Shown here in pieces: positions 15,335 to 22,929 of a DNA stretch of 35,037 bases. The notes below the pieces were generated by a model. The model had not been told where the DNA came from. It was given only the letters and a program-made list of their open reading frames with translations, and made no database searches. Position 1 is the first letter of the stretch. The number at the start of each line of letters is the position of its first letter. The translations under genes and the position numbers were made by a program. This DNA is from CAG-877 sp963645945 (lineage in GTDB: Bacteria > Bacillota_I > Bacilli_A > RF39 > UBA660), in NCBI GenBank assembly GCA_963645945.1, contig CAVIUA010000027.1, positions 1-35,037 on the forward strand, read 5' to 3'.

Positions 15335-16142
15335 TTTTTCTACTCTCCCAAGAAGAAGTATCAGTCTTAACAAATTGTTTATTCTTTTGACTAGATGACT
15401 GAATTAAATCAAATGGTCTATCATAAATAAGTTTATTTACATATGACATTTTTGCGTAAATATCTCTATTTTCTAATGCCATATTATAATACTTTTTAAG
15501 ACTTTTAGTATCTTTAGAATGAAGTTTATCAAAAGACTCTAATACTTGTTGAAGAGTATCTTCCATAACAGAAGCTTGTCCAATCACAGTACAGTCAAAC
15601 ATTCTAATAAAATCAAGTGTTCCAACTAAATCCAAAACACCATTCTCTCTAAATAACTGCGTCCAAGTATCAGGATTAGGATTATTTGAAACTATTCTTT
15701 TAACTATAGATAAATTATCATCAGAAAAAACCTCATTCAACCCGACCTTATTTAAGGATAAATACTTACCCTTTGTAACACCAGGAGTTTCTTTCTGCAT
15801 ATCTAATATAGTATCAACATACAAATTATCCATAGCTTCATTAACTTTTCTTAAAGGTAATGGTACTTCATACACATCATAAGTATCTTCACCAGTACCA
15901 GACTTTGTAGTTACTACAACATCTCTTTTATATAAAATAGAATTTGCTCTAATAAAATCAATAATAGATTTATTGTCACTAGATTCACTAAATGAAGAGG
16001 CTAAAAAACTTCTACCATTAACTAAAATATCACTAGGCATAGTATCTTCCAATTTAACACCAGTTCTAACTTTAGAAGCATCTTTAATAGACACACAAAC
16101 ATTAAGTATTCTATTTCTATTAACAATTGGTAACACTAACAT
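15327..16142 (-). CDS. Unknown 271-residue cytoplasmic protein upstream of tcdA
   Basis: I do not recognise this protein. It is soluble, with no signal peptide or membrane segment. It starts with a beta-rich stretch (MLVLPIVNRNRILNVCVSIK), has a conserved-looking RDVVVTTKSGTGEDTYDVYEVPLPL segment, and then a mostly helical second half. The last 30 residues are Ser/Lys-rich and probably disordered. The gene has a GAGGTGA site before the ATG at 16142 and a very good promoter (16165-16193), and it overlaps tcdA by 8 bases, so the two form a two-gene unit just downstream of the 6S RNA. Function cannot be inferred beyond possible ties to tRNA modification by position. Confidence 0.8.
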   Translation of the reverse strand: MLVLPIVNRNRILNVCVSIKDASKVRTGVKLEDTMPSDILVNGRSFLASSFSESSDNKSIIDFIRANSILYKRDVVVTTKSGTGEDTYDVYEVPLPLRKVNEAMDNLYVDTILDMQKETPGVTKGKYLSLNKVGLNEVFSDDNLSIVKRIVSNNPNPDTWTQLFRENGVLDLVGTLDFIRMFDCTVIGQASVMEDTLQQVLESFDKLHSKDTKSLKKYYNMALENRDIYAKMSYVNKLIYDRPFDLIQSSSQKNKQFVKTDTSSWESRKSA

Positions 16143-16164
16143 CTTACTTCACCTCGCATGCCTT

Positions 16165-16193
16165 ATTATATCACGTTTTAACAGTCATATCAA
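16165..16193 (-). promoter_or_regulatory. Sigma-A promoter for the unknown gene-tcdA unit
   Basis: TTGATA (16193-16188), a 17-base spacer and TATAAT (16170-16165) with an extended TGA in front, on the minus strand. The start would be close to 16158, 16 bases before the ATG. Confidence 0.8.
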
Positions 16194-16208
16194 GAATTCC
16201 TTGTAAAC

Positions 16209-16390
16209 AAAAAAGTCAGAACAGAGCGTCCTAACAAACGATAAAACCTGTACTTTATTCCAGGTGGGTGTCCCTACACTATTTTTAGGATTCTTATATA
16301 AATATAAGTTTTCAACACCAATAGTAGATCAGAACTCCCGTATCGTTACTTTAGTCGGTTTTAAAAGTGCCGGTGTCGCATCCATCTGAC
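16209..16390 (-). ncRNA. ssrS: 6S RNA
   Basis: An RNA of about 182 nt that would mimic an open promoter and bind sigma-A RNA polymerase. The ends pair (GTCAGA at 16390-16385 with TCTGAC at 16220-16215), and GA-GCG/CGC-TC pairs extend the closing stem. AACGATA pairs with TATCGTT to flank a large asymmetric central bubble. Its 3' side carries a small hairpin (ACCTG...CAGGT), as known for Firmicute 6S. CTACTATT pairs with AATAGT(GT)AG, and the tip is CTTATAT-TT-ATATAAG. A U-run follows the 3' end. The position fits: in B. subtilis the 6S-1 gene lies between aspS and yrvM (tcdA), and here it lies between aspS and tcdA with two to three extra genes. It is not tmRNA, SRP RNA or RNase P RNA. Confidence 0.8.
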
Positions 16391-16396
16391 AAATAT

Positions 16397-16426
16397 ATTA
16401 TATCATATCTAAAAAAATTATTACAA
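16397..16426 (-). promoter_or_regulatory. Promoter of the 6S RNA gene
   Basis: TTGTAA (16426-16421), 18 bases, TATAAT (16402-16397) with an extended TGA, on the minus strand. The predicted first base is G at 16390, which is the start of the closing stem. Confidence 0.7.
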
Positions 16427-16477
16427 GCCTTTTCACCTAAGTAGACACAAAAACATACATTACTATAGGTGAATTAT

Positions 16478-17239
16478 ATGTATTTTAATAATAAAGAAGT
16501 GTCAATCTATTATGAAAAATATGGTGATAACAAAAAAACTATTTTAATACTACCCGGTTGGGGAAATACCAGAACAACATTTACAAATATCATCAACTTT
16601 TTCAAAGATAACAACACTATTTATATTATAGATTATCCAGGTTTTGGAAATAGTCCTATTCCTGAAAAAGAACTTACAATATATGATTATACAAATTTAG
16701 TTCGCGACTTTTTAGATGAAATGCAAATAAAAAATCCTATAATAATAGCCCATTCCTTTGGTGGAAGAATTGCTACTTTATTGACAGGATATTATAAAGA
16801 AAAAATTGATAAAATTATCATGATAGATGCTGCTTCCATAAAGCCAAGGAAAAACTTAAAAGCTCTTACAAAACAAACAACTTACAAAATCCTAAAAAAA
16901 TTAACCTGTCTTTTACCAAAGTTAAAACAAGAATATTATCGTCAAAAAATACTCAAAATTTTTGGCTCTACAGACTATCAAAATCTTCCAAAAAATATGC
17001 ATAAAACATTTAAAAACATAATTAATGAAAACCTTATATATTACTTAAAAAGTATTGAAAGCGAAACACTATTACTCTGGGGCAATTTAGACAAAGATAC
17101 GCCATTAAAAGATGGCTATAAAATGAATAACCTAATTAAAAATTCTGCTCTTATAATCTTCCCAAAAGGAAATCATTTTTCATACTTACAATATCCATAT
17201 TTAACAAACAAAATAATTTTTGAATTTATAAAAGAGTGA
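16478..17239 (+). CDS. Alpha/beta hydrolase
   Basis: A 253-residue cytoplasmic protein of the alpha/beta hydrolase fold. The oxyanion-hole strand is ILILPGWGNTRTTF, and the DYPGFGNSP turn follows. The nucleophile elbow is AHSFGGR (Ser93). The acid is likely Asp205 in LLLWGNLDKDTP, and His233 lies in PKGNHFSY, so the triad is complete. The cap domain (about 120-185) is Lys-rich and helical. Likely activities are esterase or lipase-like hydrolysis of a small ester; the substrate cannot be told. The ATG at 16478 has AGGTGA five bases before it and is preferred over the GTG at 16469, which lies inside that site. It is alone on the plus strand and divergent from the 6S RNA. Confidence 0.88.
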   Translation: MYFNNKEVSIYYEKYGDNKKTILILPGWGNTRTTFTNIINFFKDNNTIYIIDYPGFGNSPIPEKELTIYDYTNLVRDFLDEMQIKNPIIIAHSFGGRIATLLTGYYKEKIDKIIMIDAASIKPRKNLKALTKQTTYKILKKLTCLLPKLKQEYYRQKILKIFGSTDYQNLPKNMHKTFKNIINENLIYYLKSIESETLLLWGNLDKDTPLKDGYKMNNLIKNSALIIFPKGNHFSYLQYPYLTNKIIFEFIKE

Positions 17240-17270
17240 AGCTAATAACATTAAGTTTCACTCTTTTTTT
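17231..17270. terminator. Bidirectional terminator overlapping two convergent gene ends
   Basis: AAAGAGTGAA (17231-17240) pairs with TTCACTCTTT (17257-17266). An inner TAAT-AAC-ATTA stem adds to it, and a T-run follows on the plus strand. It overlaps the stop codons of both neighbouring genes. Confidence 0.8.
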
Positions 17271-18007
17271 CCATTTTTCTCCTTGATAACTATTCTTCCA
17301 TGATAATGTATTTTTTTATTTAAATTATATTCTTCGCCTACAAAAACATGTAAATTAAAACTAAGCTCTTCATTAGGTTTTATTATATCTTCAATAACAG
17401 GCAAATCTTTCTCATCTAAATAAAAAGCCTCTTCCCTATTAATACTATATTTAACATATTTTCTATCAGTAAGTCTATTACTACATTCATCATATTTAAT
17501 CATTTCTTCATCATCCGAAATAAATATTTGAAATGTCTTTTCTACGTCAGACTTATTATATATTTTCACTGTATATTTTTTTGTCTTTAATCCTTCTTTA
17601 TCTGATAATGGTAAGGTATCAACTAAATTAATAGTATCACCCAAACCAGTAGTATTCTTTCCAAATTCATAGTATAAACTACCAGTTCTAAATACTGCAT
17701 CAGACTTAGTTTTTTGTATCTTCGAAAAAACAAAGTAAGAACTAATTAGAAAGACAACTAAAATAACACTAACAGTAATAATTGTATACTTTCTTTCATT
17801 AGCTTTTATCTTTAAAATAACATGATCAATTTGATTAGAGGAATACTTTTTTATATCAGACTGTTTAAGTTTCTTTTTCTTCTTAACTTTTTTTTCTTTG
17901 TTCTGTTTCTTTTCATCTTTTTTCTTTTTTTCGTCTTTATCACTATTTTTTTTTGACTCAAGTTTAGAACTAGAAACTTTTTCTTCCTTCATTTCTGTAG
18001 CTTTCAT
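17258..18007 (-). CDS. Unknown membrane-anchored protein with Lys-rich cytoplasmic arm and outer domain
   Basis: A 249-residue protein I do not recognise. Residues 1-70 are extremely Lys/Glu-rich and probably disordered or coiled, with a run of five Lys around 42-46. One membrane segment follows (about 74-94). The rest (about 100-249) would be outside and looks like a beta-sandwich: YTVKIYNKSDVEKTFQIFI, then a cysteine-bearing loop, then ELSFNLHVFVGEEY. This has the feel of TasA/camelysin or Ig-like outer domains, which is a guess. The start is the ATG at 18007, with GGTGA five bases ahead; an upstream in-frame start has no site. A TATACT -10 lies at 18037-18042. It is a single gene between the hydrolase and aspS. 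Confidence 0.78.
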   Translation of the reverse strand: MKATEMKEEKVSSSKLESKKNSDKDEKKKKDEKKQNKEKKVKKKKKLKQSDIKKYSSNQIDHVILKIKANERKYTIITVSVILVVFLISSYFVFSKIQKTKSDAVFRTGSLYYEFGKNTTGLGDTINLVDTLPLSDKEGLKTKKYTVKIYNKSDVEKTFQIFISDDEEMIKYDECSNRLTDRKYVKYSINREEAFYLDEKDLPVIEDIIKPNEELSFNLHVFVGEEYNLNKKIHYHGRIVIKEKNGKKE

Positions 18008-18071
18008 AATAATCACCATATTTTCTTTACAAAACAAGTATATCATAATTTAAATAAAAACAATATATATA

Positions 18072-18103
18072 GAAAATAAAAAGTTACGTATTTTACGCAA
18101 CTT
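18072..18103 (-). terminator. Terminator of the hisS-aspS operon
   Basis: On the minus strand AAGTTGCGT, a short loop and ACGTAACTT (one G-U pair), followed by a U-rich run. The stem includes the aspS stop codon. Confidence 0.75.
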
Positions 18104-19841
18104 CTTTAATCTGAATATTTAATTCATCTAATTGTTTTTTATCTACTGTATTTGGACATTCACTCATTAAACATGATGCACTTGCTGTTTTAGGAAAAGC
18201 AATAACATCTCGAATATTTTCTGTTCCAGTAAGTAACATTGTTAATCTATCAAGGCCAATAGCTAAACCACCATGTGGAGGTGTACCATATTTTAAAGCT
18301 TCTACGAAGAAACCAAATTTATTTTTAATATCATCTTCAGTTAATTCTAAAGCTCTAAACATCTTCTCCTGAACTTTTTCATCATGGATACGAATAGAAC
18401 CACCACCAGCTTCATAACCATTGATAACAATATCATAAGCTTTTGAATAACAATGTGCCTTATCATCAATAAGTTTATCTACATCACTATCTAAAGGGGA
18501 AGTAAATGGATGGTGACAAGCTACATATCTTCCCTCTTCTTCACTATATTCAAATGAAGGGAATTCAACTACCCAAAGTAATTTAAAGTCATCCTTCTTA
18601 ATTAAATCAAGTTCACGAGCTAATTTACATCTTAAAGCACCAAGAGAAGTCTTTACAACATTATACTTTTTATCAGCAATAATAAGTACTAAGTCATTTT
18701 TTTCAATACTCAATAAATCTCTTAATCTACTAATTTCTTCTCCAGAAACAACTTTCGCAATACTACCAGTAACTTCATCTTCAAATTTTAAATATGCTAA
18801 GCCCGATGCCTTATAATTTTTAACAAATTCAGTTAACTGATCTAGTCCCTTACGAGAATATTTACTAGCAGCATCTTTAACTACCAAACAATTTATAATA
18901 CCATTTTCTTCTACTATATTTTTAAATACAGAAAAATTAGTATTTTTAAAAATTTCAGTAATATCACAAATAGGCATATCAAATCTTAAATCAGGCTTAT
19001 CAGAACCATATTTACTAATCGCATCATCATATTTCATTTTCATTAAAGGCAACTTAATATCTATTCCTTTAATTTCTTTAAATACATGAGCAATTAATTT
19101 TTCCATAAGGTCCATAACATCATCTTGATCAACAAAACTCATTTCCATATCTACCTGTGTAAATTCAGGTTGTCTATCACTTCTTAAATCTTCATCTCTA
19201 AAACACTTAGCTATTTGAAAGTATCTTTCAATTCCGCCAACCATTAGTAATTGTTTAAATATCTGTGGTGACTGAGGAAGTGCATAGAATTTTCCTTTAT
19301 TAACACGACTAGGAACTAAATAATCTCTAGCACCCTCTGGTGTAGATTTACAAAGTACTGGTGTTTCAATTTCTAAAAAATTATTTTTATCTAAAAAGTT
19401 TCTGATTGCCATAGTAATCTTATGTCTTGTAATTAAATTATTAGTAACATTTCTTCTTCTAATATCTAAATATCTATACTTTAATCTTGTATCTTCTAAA
19501 GCAGTAGTATCATCACTAATTTCAAACGGTAAATCATTACTAGAATTTAATAATTCAATTTCGGATAATTCAATTTCAATATCTCCAGTTGGAATATTTT
19601 TATTCTTAGATTCCCTTTCACTAACAATACCTTTTACTTTTATAACTGATTCACTCTTTAAAGAAGAAGCAATATCATAACATTTTCCTCCTCTCGCAAC
19701 TAATTGAACTATTCCAGAACGATCTCTTAAATCTATAAAACAAACTCCGCCCAAGTCACGTTTCTTTTGTACCCAACCAAATAAAGTGACTTTTCTATCT
19801 TTATCACTAAGTCTTAAACTATTGTTTTCAATTTCTTTCAT
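18093..19841 (-). CDS. aspS: Aspartyl-tRNA synthetase
   Basis: A class II synthetase that charges tRNA-Asp. The N-terminal OB-fold anticodon domain (about 1-105) has VTLFGWVQKKRDLGGVCFIDLRDRSG. The catalytic core has motif 1 near FLEIETPVLCKSTPEGARDYLVPSR, motif 2 (FRDEDLRSDRQPEFTQVDME) and motif 3 (GLAIGLDRLTMLLTG). The bacterial GAD insertion lies around 275-410. The C-terminal FPKTASASCLMSECP signature is complete. At 582 residues it has normal length. GGAGG directly follows the hisS stop, with 14 nt between the two genes. Both should be controlled by the T-box leader at 21524-21717. There is no sign of repeats in this protein, in contrast to HisRS. Confidence 0.97.
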   Translation of the reverse strand: MKEIENNSLRLSDKDRKVTLFGWVQKKRDLGGVCFIDLRDRSGIVQLVARGGKCYDIASSLKSESVIKVKGIVSERESKNKNIPTGDIEIELSEIELLNSSNDLPFEISDDTTALEDTRLKYRYLDIRRRNVTNNLITRHKITMAIRNFLDKNNFLEIETPVLCKSTPEGARDYLVPSRVNKGKFYALPQSPQIFKQLLMVGGIERYFQIAKCFRDEDLRSDRQPEFTQVDMEMSFVDQDDVMDLMEKLIAHVFKEIKGIDIKLPLMKMKYDDAISKYGSDKPDLRFDMPICDITEIFKNTNFSVFKNIVEENGIINCLVVKDAASKYSRKGLDQLTEFVKNYKASGLAYLKFEDEVTGSIAKVVSGEEISRLRDLLSIEKNDLVLIIADKKYNVVKTSLGALRCKLARELDLIKKDDFKLLWVVEFPSFEYSEEEGRYVACHHPFTSPLDSDVDKLIDDKAHCYSKAYDIVINGYEAGGGSIRIHDEKVQEKMFRALELTEDDIKNKFGFFVEALKYGTPPHGGLAIGLDRLTMLLTGTENIRDVIAFPKTASASCLMSECPNTVDKKQLDELNIQIKEVA

Positions 19842-19855
19842 AAATTTTTACCTCC

Positions 19856-21511
19856 TTAATGCTTGCAAGAACATCCATCGCCACAAGAACAATCATCGCC
19901 ACAAGAACAATCATCGCCACAAGAACAATCATCGCCACAAGAACATCCATCGCCACAAGAACAATCATCGCCACAAGAACAATCATCGCCACAAGAACAA
20001 TCATCGCCACAAGAACATCCATCGCCACAAGAACAATCATCGCCACAAGAACAATCATCGCCACAAGAACAATCATCGCCACAAGAACATCCATCGCCAC
20101 AAGAACAATCATCGCCACAAGAACAATCATCGCCACAAGAACAATCATCGCCACAAGAACATCCATCGCCACAAGAACAATCATCGCCACAAGAACAATC
20201 ATCGCCACAAGAACACTCATCACCATAAGAACAATCATCAACAGATGTTATCTTTTCATCTAAATAATATAATAAAACATCCAAACTAATTATTTCTTCT
20301 TCTTTTGTTTTATTATTTTTAATTTTAACTTCATTATTATCTAAATCTTCACTATTTAAAACACATGTAAATTTAGCATTTAATCTATCAGCTTGTTTAA
20401 ATTGTGCTTTTAATCCTCTACCAGTATACTCAGTATCAACAATAAATCCAGCCATTCTTAATTCTTGTGCTAAATAAGTTGCATACTTCTTTTCATCATC
20501 ATTAACATACATTAAAAATAAATCTATATCTTCAACTATCGGCAATTTTACTTTTTCAAGTTCTAAAGCCATAACAAGTCTACCAATTCCTGATGCAAAT
20601 CCTACACATGCCGTTTCAGGTCCATCCAATTGACTAACCAAACCATTATATCTTCCACCTGCACCAATGACATTATTAGATCCAAATCCTTCAACTTTAG
20701 CCTCTATTTCAAAAACAGTATGATTATAATAATCAAGTCCACGAACAATTCTAGGATTAATATCATACTTAATTTGCATAATATCTAAGTATTCTTGAAC
20801 CTTTTCAAATCTATCTCTACTCTCATCATTTAAATAATCTAAAGTAGTAGGAGCATTTTTTAATATCTCGTTAAGAGCATCAACTTTACAGTCTAATATT
20901 CTTAATGGATTCTTTAAAAGACGTTCTTGACAATCTTCACAAAGATTTTTTACTTGAGGCTTAAAATATTTTATTAAAGCTTCACGATAAGCATTACGAC
21001 TTTCATTATCGCCTAAACTGTTAATATTAACTTTAATTTCTTTTAGTCCTAACATTTTATATAAATTTACTGCAGCGCTAATAATTTCAGCATCAGACAT
21101 TGGATCATCAGTTCCAAGTATTTCCATACCAAATTGTGTAAGTTCTCTATCTCTACCAGCTTGAGGTCTTTCATAACGATACATTGTACCATTATAATAA
21201 ACTTTTACAGGTTGATTAGCATCACCATACATTTTATTTTCAATATAAGCTCTAACCACACCAGCAGTACCTTCTGGTCTTAAAGTAATTTTTCTACCAG
21301 ACTTATCTTCAAAATCATAACTTTCTTTAGAAACAATATCTGTAGTTTCTCCAACACCTCTATGAAATAATTCTGTAGATTCAAATAATGGTGTTCTAAT
21401 ATAAGTATAATTATACTTCTCCATTAATGCATCAATAACACCATCAACATATTTCCAAATCTTAGCCTCACGTCCATAAATATCGTTACAGCCCTTTTGT
21501 CTTTGTATCAT
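19856..21511 (-). CDS. hisS: Histidyl-tRNA synthetase with a 127-residue Cys-rich repeat tail
   Basis: A class II synthetase that charges tRNA-His. Residues 1-424 are a complete HisRS: QRQKGCNDIYGREAKIW at the start, motif 2 with TMYRYERPQAGRDRELTQFG, the His-binding GLDYYNHTVFEI, and motif 3 (FASGIGRLVMALE). An anticodon-binding domain ends near LDVLLYYLDEKITSV. From about residue 425 the frame continues, without a stop, into 21 units of six residues (DDCSCG or DGCSCG) and ends CKH. That gives about 41 Cys and many Asp in 127 residues, unlike any HisRS I know. The spacing suggests metal or thiolate binding, or disulfides, but this is inference. The start is the ATG at 21511 with AGGAGGG ahead; a longer in-frame reading to 21547 runs into the T-box terminator. 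Confidence 0.95.
   Translation of the reverse strand: MIQRQKGCNDIYGREAKIWKYVDGVIDALMEKYNYTYIRTPLFESTELFHRGVGETTDIVSKESYDFEDKSGRKITLRPEGTAGVVRAYIENKMYGDANQPVKVYYNGTMYRYERPQAGRDRELTQFGMEILGTDDPMSDAEIISAAVNLYKMLGLKEIKVNINSLGDNESRNAYREALIKYFKPQVKNLCEDCQERLLKNPLRILDCKVDALNEILKNAPTTLDYLNDESRDRFEKVQEYLDIMQIKYDINPRIVRGLDYYNHTVFEIEAKVEGFGSNNVIGAGGRYNGLVSQLDGPETACVGFASGIGRLVMALELEKVKLPIVEDIDLFLMYVNDDEKKYATYLAQELRMAGFIVDTEYTGRGLKAQFKQADRLNAKFTCVLNSEDLDNNEVKIKNNKTKEEEIISLDVLLYYLDEKITSVDDCSYGDECSCGDDCSCGDDCSCGDGCSCGDDCSCGDDCSCGDDCSCGDGCSCGDDCSCGDDCSCGDDCSCGDGCSCGDDCSCGDDCSCGDDCSCGDGCSCGDDCSCGDDCSCGDDCSCGDGCSCKH
19862..20239 (-). repeat. 18-bp tandem repeat with 72-bp higher-order period inside hisS
   Basis: Twenty-one direct copies of an 18-base unit (GATGATTGTTCTTGTGGC in the coding sense). 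The units are grouped as one divergent founder (20239-20222, DDCSYG) plus five tetrads of 72 bases, in each of which the fourth unit has GGA for GAT (DGCSCG). The founder and first tetrad unit (GATGAG) differ; the rest look almost identical at DNA level. The copies are in frame, so changes in copy number never break hisS. GC content is near 50%, well above the flanks. The pattern suggests recent expansion by slippage or unequal crossover. Confidence 0.97.
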
Positions 21512-21523
21512 AAATTCCCTCCT

Positions 21524-21717
21524 AAAATAAAAAGATGCCACCGCCAAAGGATGAATTAAACATTCATGGTGCCACCTTATTTTATACTCTTAATACTTTA
21601 TAACGAAGTAACCCGCTTCTTTTTTTATGAGATGTCTTCAATTTCTAAATATAAGTATTTTCACCAGCCATACTCTCTCTAAAAATATTTATAAAATCTA
21701 CTCTTTCCCAAGAAGAT
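21524..21717 (-). promoter_or_regulatory. T-box leader of hisS-aspS, specifier GAC (Asp) overlapping CAU (His)
   Basis: An untranslated leader that senses uncharged tRNA and controls termination. From 5' it has GGGAAAGAGTAGA, AGAGAG with GGCTGGTGAAA (stem I landmarks), and TTGAAGACATCTC (specifier region). The T-box core AAGGTGGCACCA is at 21578-21567. A terminator stem then ends in a U-run (21533-21524) just before the hisS ribosome site. After the GAA landmark the next triplet is GAC (21636-21634), an Asp codon, which fits aspS. The overlapping CAU (21634-21632) is a His codon. Together the two match both genes of the operon. Confidence 0.85.
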
Positions 21718-21723
21718 ATACCT

Positions 21724-21752
21724 ATTATAGCACACTTTTAAAAAAATGTTAC
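21724..21752 (-). promoter_or_regulatory. Promoter of the T-box-hisS-aspS operon
   Basis: On the minus strand TATAAT (21729-21724) with an extended TGC in front, a 17-base spacer and a weak -35 (GTAACA, 21752-21747). The predicted start is near 21717. Confidence 0.6.
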
Positions 21753-22904
21753 TTATTTTTTCATAAAAGTATCCATTCTTTTAACTAAACATTTATTAGC
21801 TTTATCTTTGGAAAAACCAATAGACGTTAAACTACTACTATCAAATTCTTTAGCTCGTAAATTAAACCAGTCATCTTTTGAAATACTACCATCAATTAAC
21901 ATATTTGAAAGAAGTATCCCATAACTATAACCAATTTCTTTAGTACCAGACATAACAGTCCAAGCACAATTATCATCAAAATCATAATCTTCTGTCAAAG
22001 AACTTTCTTTTAAGAGACTAATAACTTCTCTCTTTTTAAAATCATTACCTACTATTAATCTATATTCATCATCTGAAACAAGTGACAATAACAAAGCATT
22101 ATCCAAATTATGAAAGAAAGCTGAATACAATTCAAAAAATGCTACAGTAGCCTCTTCTACTCTAATATCATTATTAATTAAATAATCTAAAAATAACTGT
22201 TGATAATAACAAGACATAACCTCAATATAAGGCCCAAAAGCATATCTTGCCTTCTCTTCATCTGTAAAAGTTCTAACACTATCAGAAAAATCATAAACAT
22301 GTCCAAGTTCATGTACTAAAGTTACTAAAGAAGAAAGAGAACAAACATCATCTTTTAAAAATACATTTGCGGCATTATCACATCTATTAAATGTCATAAA
22401 TCCATCAGAAAGTCCATCATCTTCACCAAAAAATTTATATAAATGGCCTCGTTCTAATAACTCTCCTAATATATCTGAACCTTCTGGAAATTTTTCTTTA
22501 AAAAATGCTTCAAGTATTTCTTTATCTTCACCCGTTTTTAGTTTTGCTTTTTCACTATTTCTCATCTTCTCCAAGTAACTACTACGAGAAGGTTTAAGAA
22601 AACTACTACTAGGACCAAAATAGGTTTCACAAAATGTATCTTTATGAAATTGTTTATTTCTTAAGAAAACTGACTTTTCATTTTCCAATATTTCCTGATA
22701 AAGTTCCATACTTTTTCTTGCTATATTATCAGCTACTTCTCCTGATAAAAATTCATATCCGTATCTCAAACAATATAAATAATTAAGCATTTCAAAAGAA
22801 GAAGAAACAGAATAATATCGACTTTTATTAGTACAAGTTTCCAAAAACTGACTTAAATCTTTTATTTGTCTTTCAATATCACTATAATCTTCATTTATTC
22901 TCAT
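21753..22904 (-). CDS. M3-like zinc metallopeptidase
   Basis: A 383-residue cytoplasmic protein with a gluzincin site: VHELGH (His198, Glu199, His202) and a third ligand probably Glu228 (GPYIEVMS). The surrounding helices and the later GYSYGILLSNMLIDG segment resemble oligoendopeptidase F and other M3 peptidases, which cut short peptides inside a closed cavity. At 383 residues it is shorter than the usual 560-600, with the N-terminal cap domain reduced; no frameshift is visible, so it is a short variant rather than a fragment. No signal peptide. A GGGTGG site precedes the ATG. It is the last gene of the unit that runs from comN-like to here. Confidence 0.78.
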   Translation of the reverse strand: MRINEDYSDIERQIKDLSQFLETCTNKSRYYSVSSSFEMLNYLYCLRYGYEFLSGEVADNIARKSMELYQEILENEKSVFLRNKQFHKDTFCETYFGPSSSFLKPSRSSYLEKMRNSEKAKLKTGEDKEILEAFFKEKFPEGSDILGELLERGHLYKFFGEDDGLSDGFMTFNRCDNAANVFLKDDVCSLSSLVTLVHELGHVYDFSDSVRTFTDEEKARYAFGPYIEVMSCYYQQLFLDYLINNDIRVEEATVAFFELYSAFFHNLDNALLLSLVSDDEYRLIVGNDFKKREVISLLKESSLTEDYDFDDNCAWTVMSGTKEIGYSYGILLSNMLIDGSISKDDWFNLRAKEFDSSSLTSIGFSKDKANKCLVKRMDTFMKK

Positions 22905-22929
22905 ACCAAACCACCCGAAAAGAAAAAAC

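Noticed and set aside
15335..15373. Longer tcdA reading from 15373
   Set aside because: The extra residues overlap the previous gene and do not match the family N-terminus; the GTG at 15334 has a properly spaced site.
16209..16390. tmRNA, SRP RNA or RNase P RNA
   Set aside because: No tRNA-like ends or tag frame, no SRP tetraloop region, no RNase P core; the bubble-and-stem layout and the neighbours fit 6S.
19862..20239. CRISPR array
   Set aside because: Units are contiguous 18-mers with no spacers, no leader and no cas genes, and they encode the HisRS tail in frame.
19786..20289. Long open frames on both strands across the 18-bp repeat (His/Lys-rich, Ser-Pro-Gln-rich, Ile-Ala-Thr-rich and Val-Ala-Met-rich translations)
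   Set aside because: An 18-base repeat without stops is open in every frame. Only the minus frame continuous with the complete HisRS core has a start, a ribosome site and a recognisable domain.
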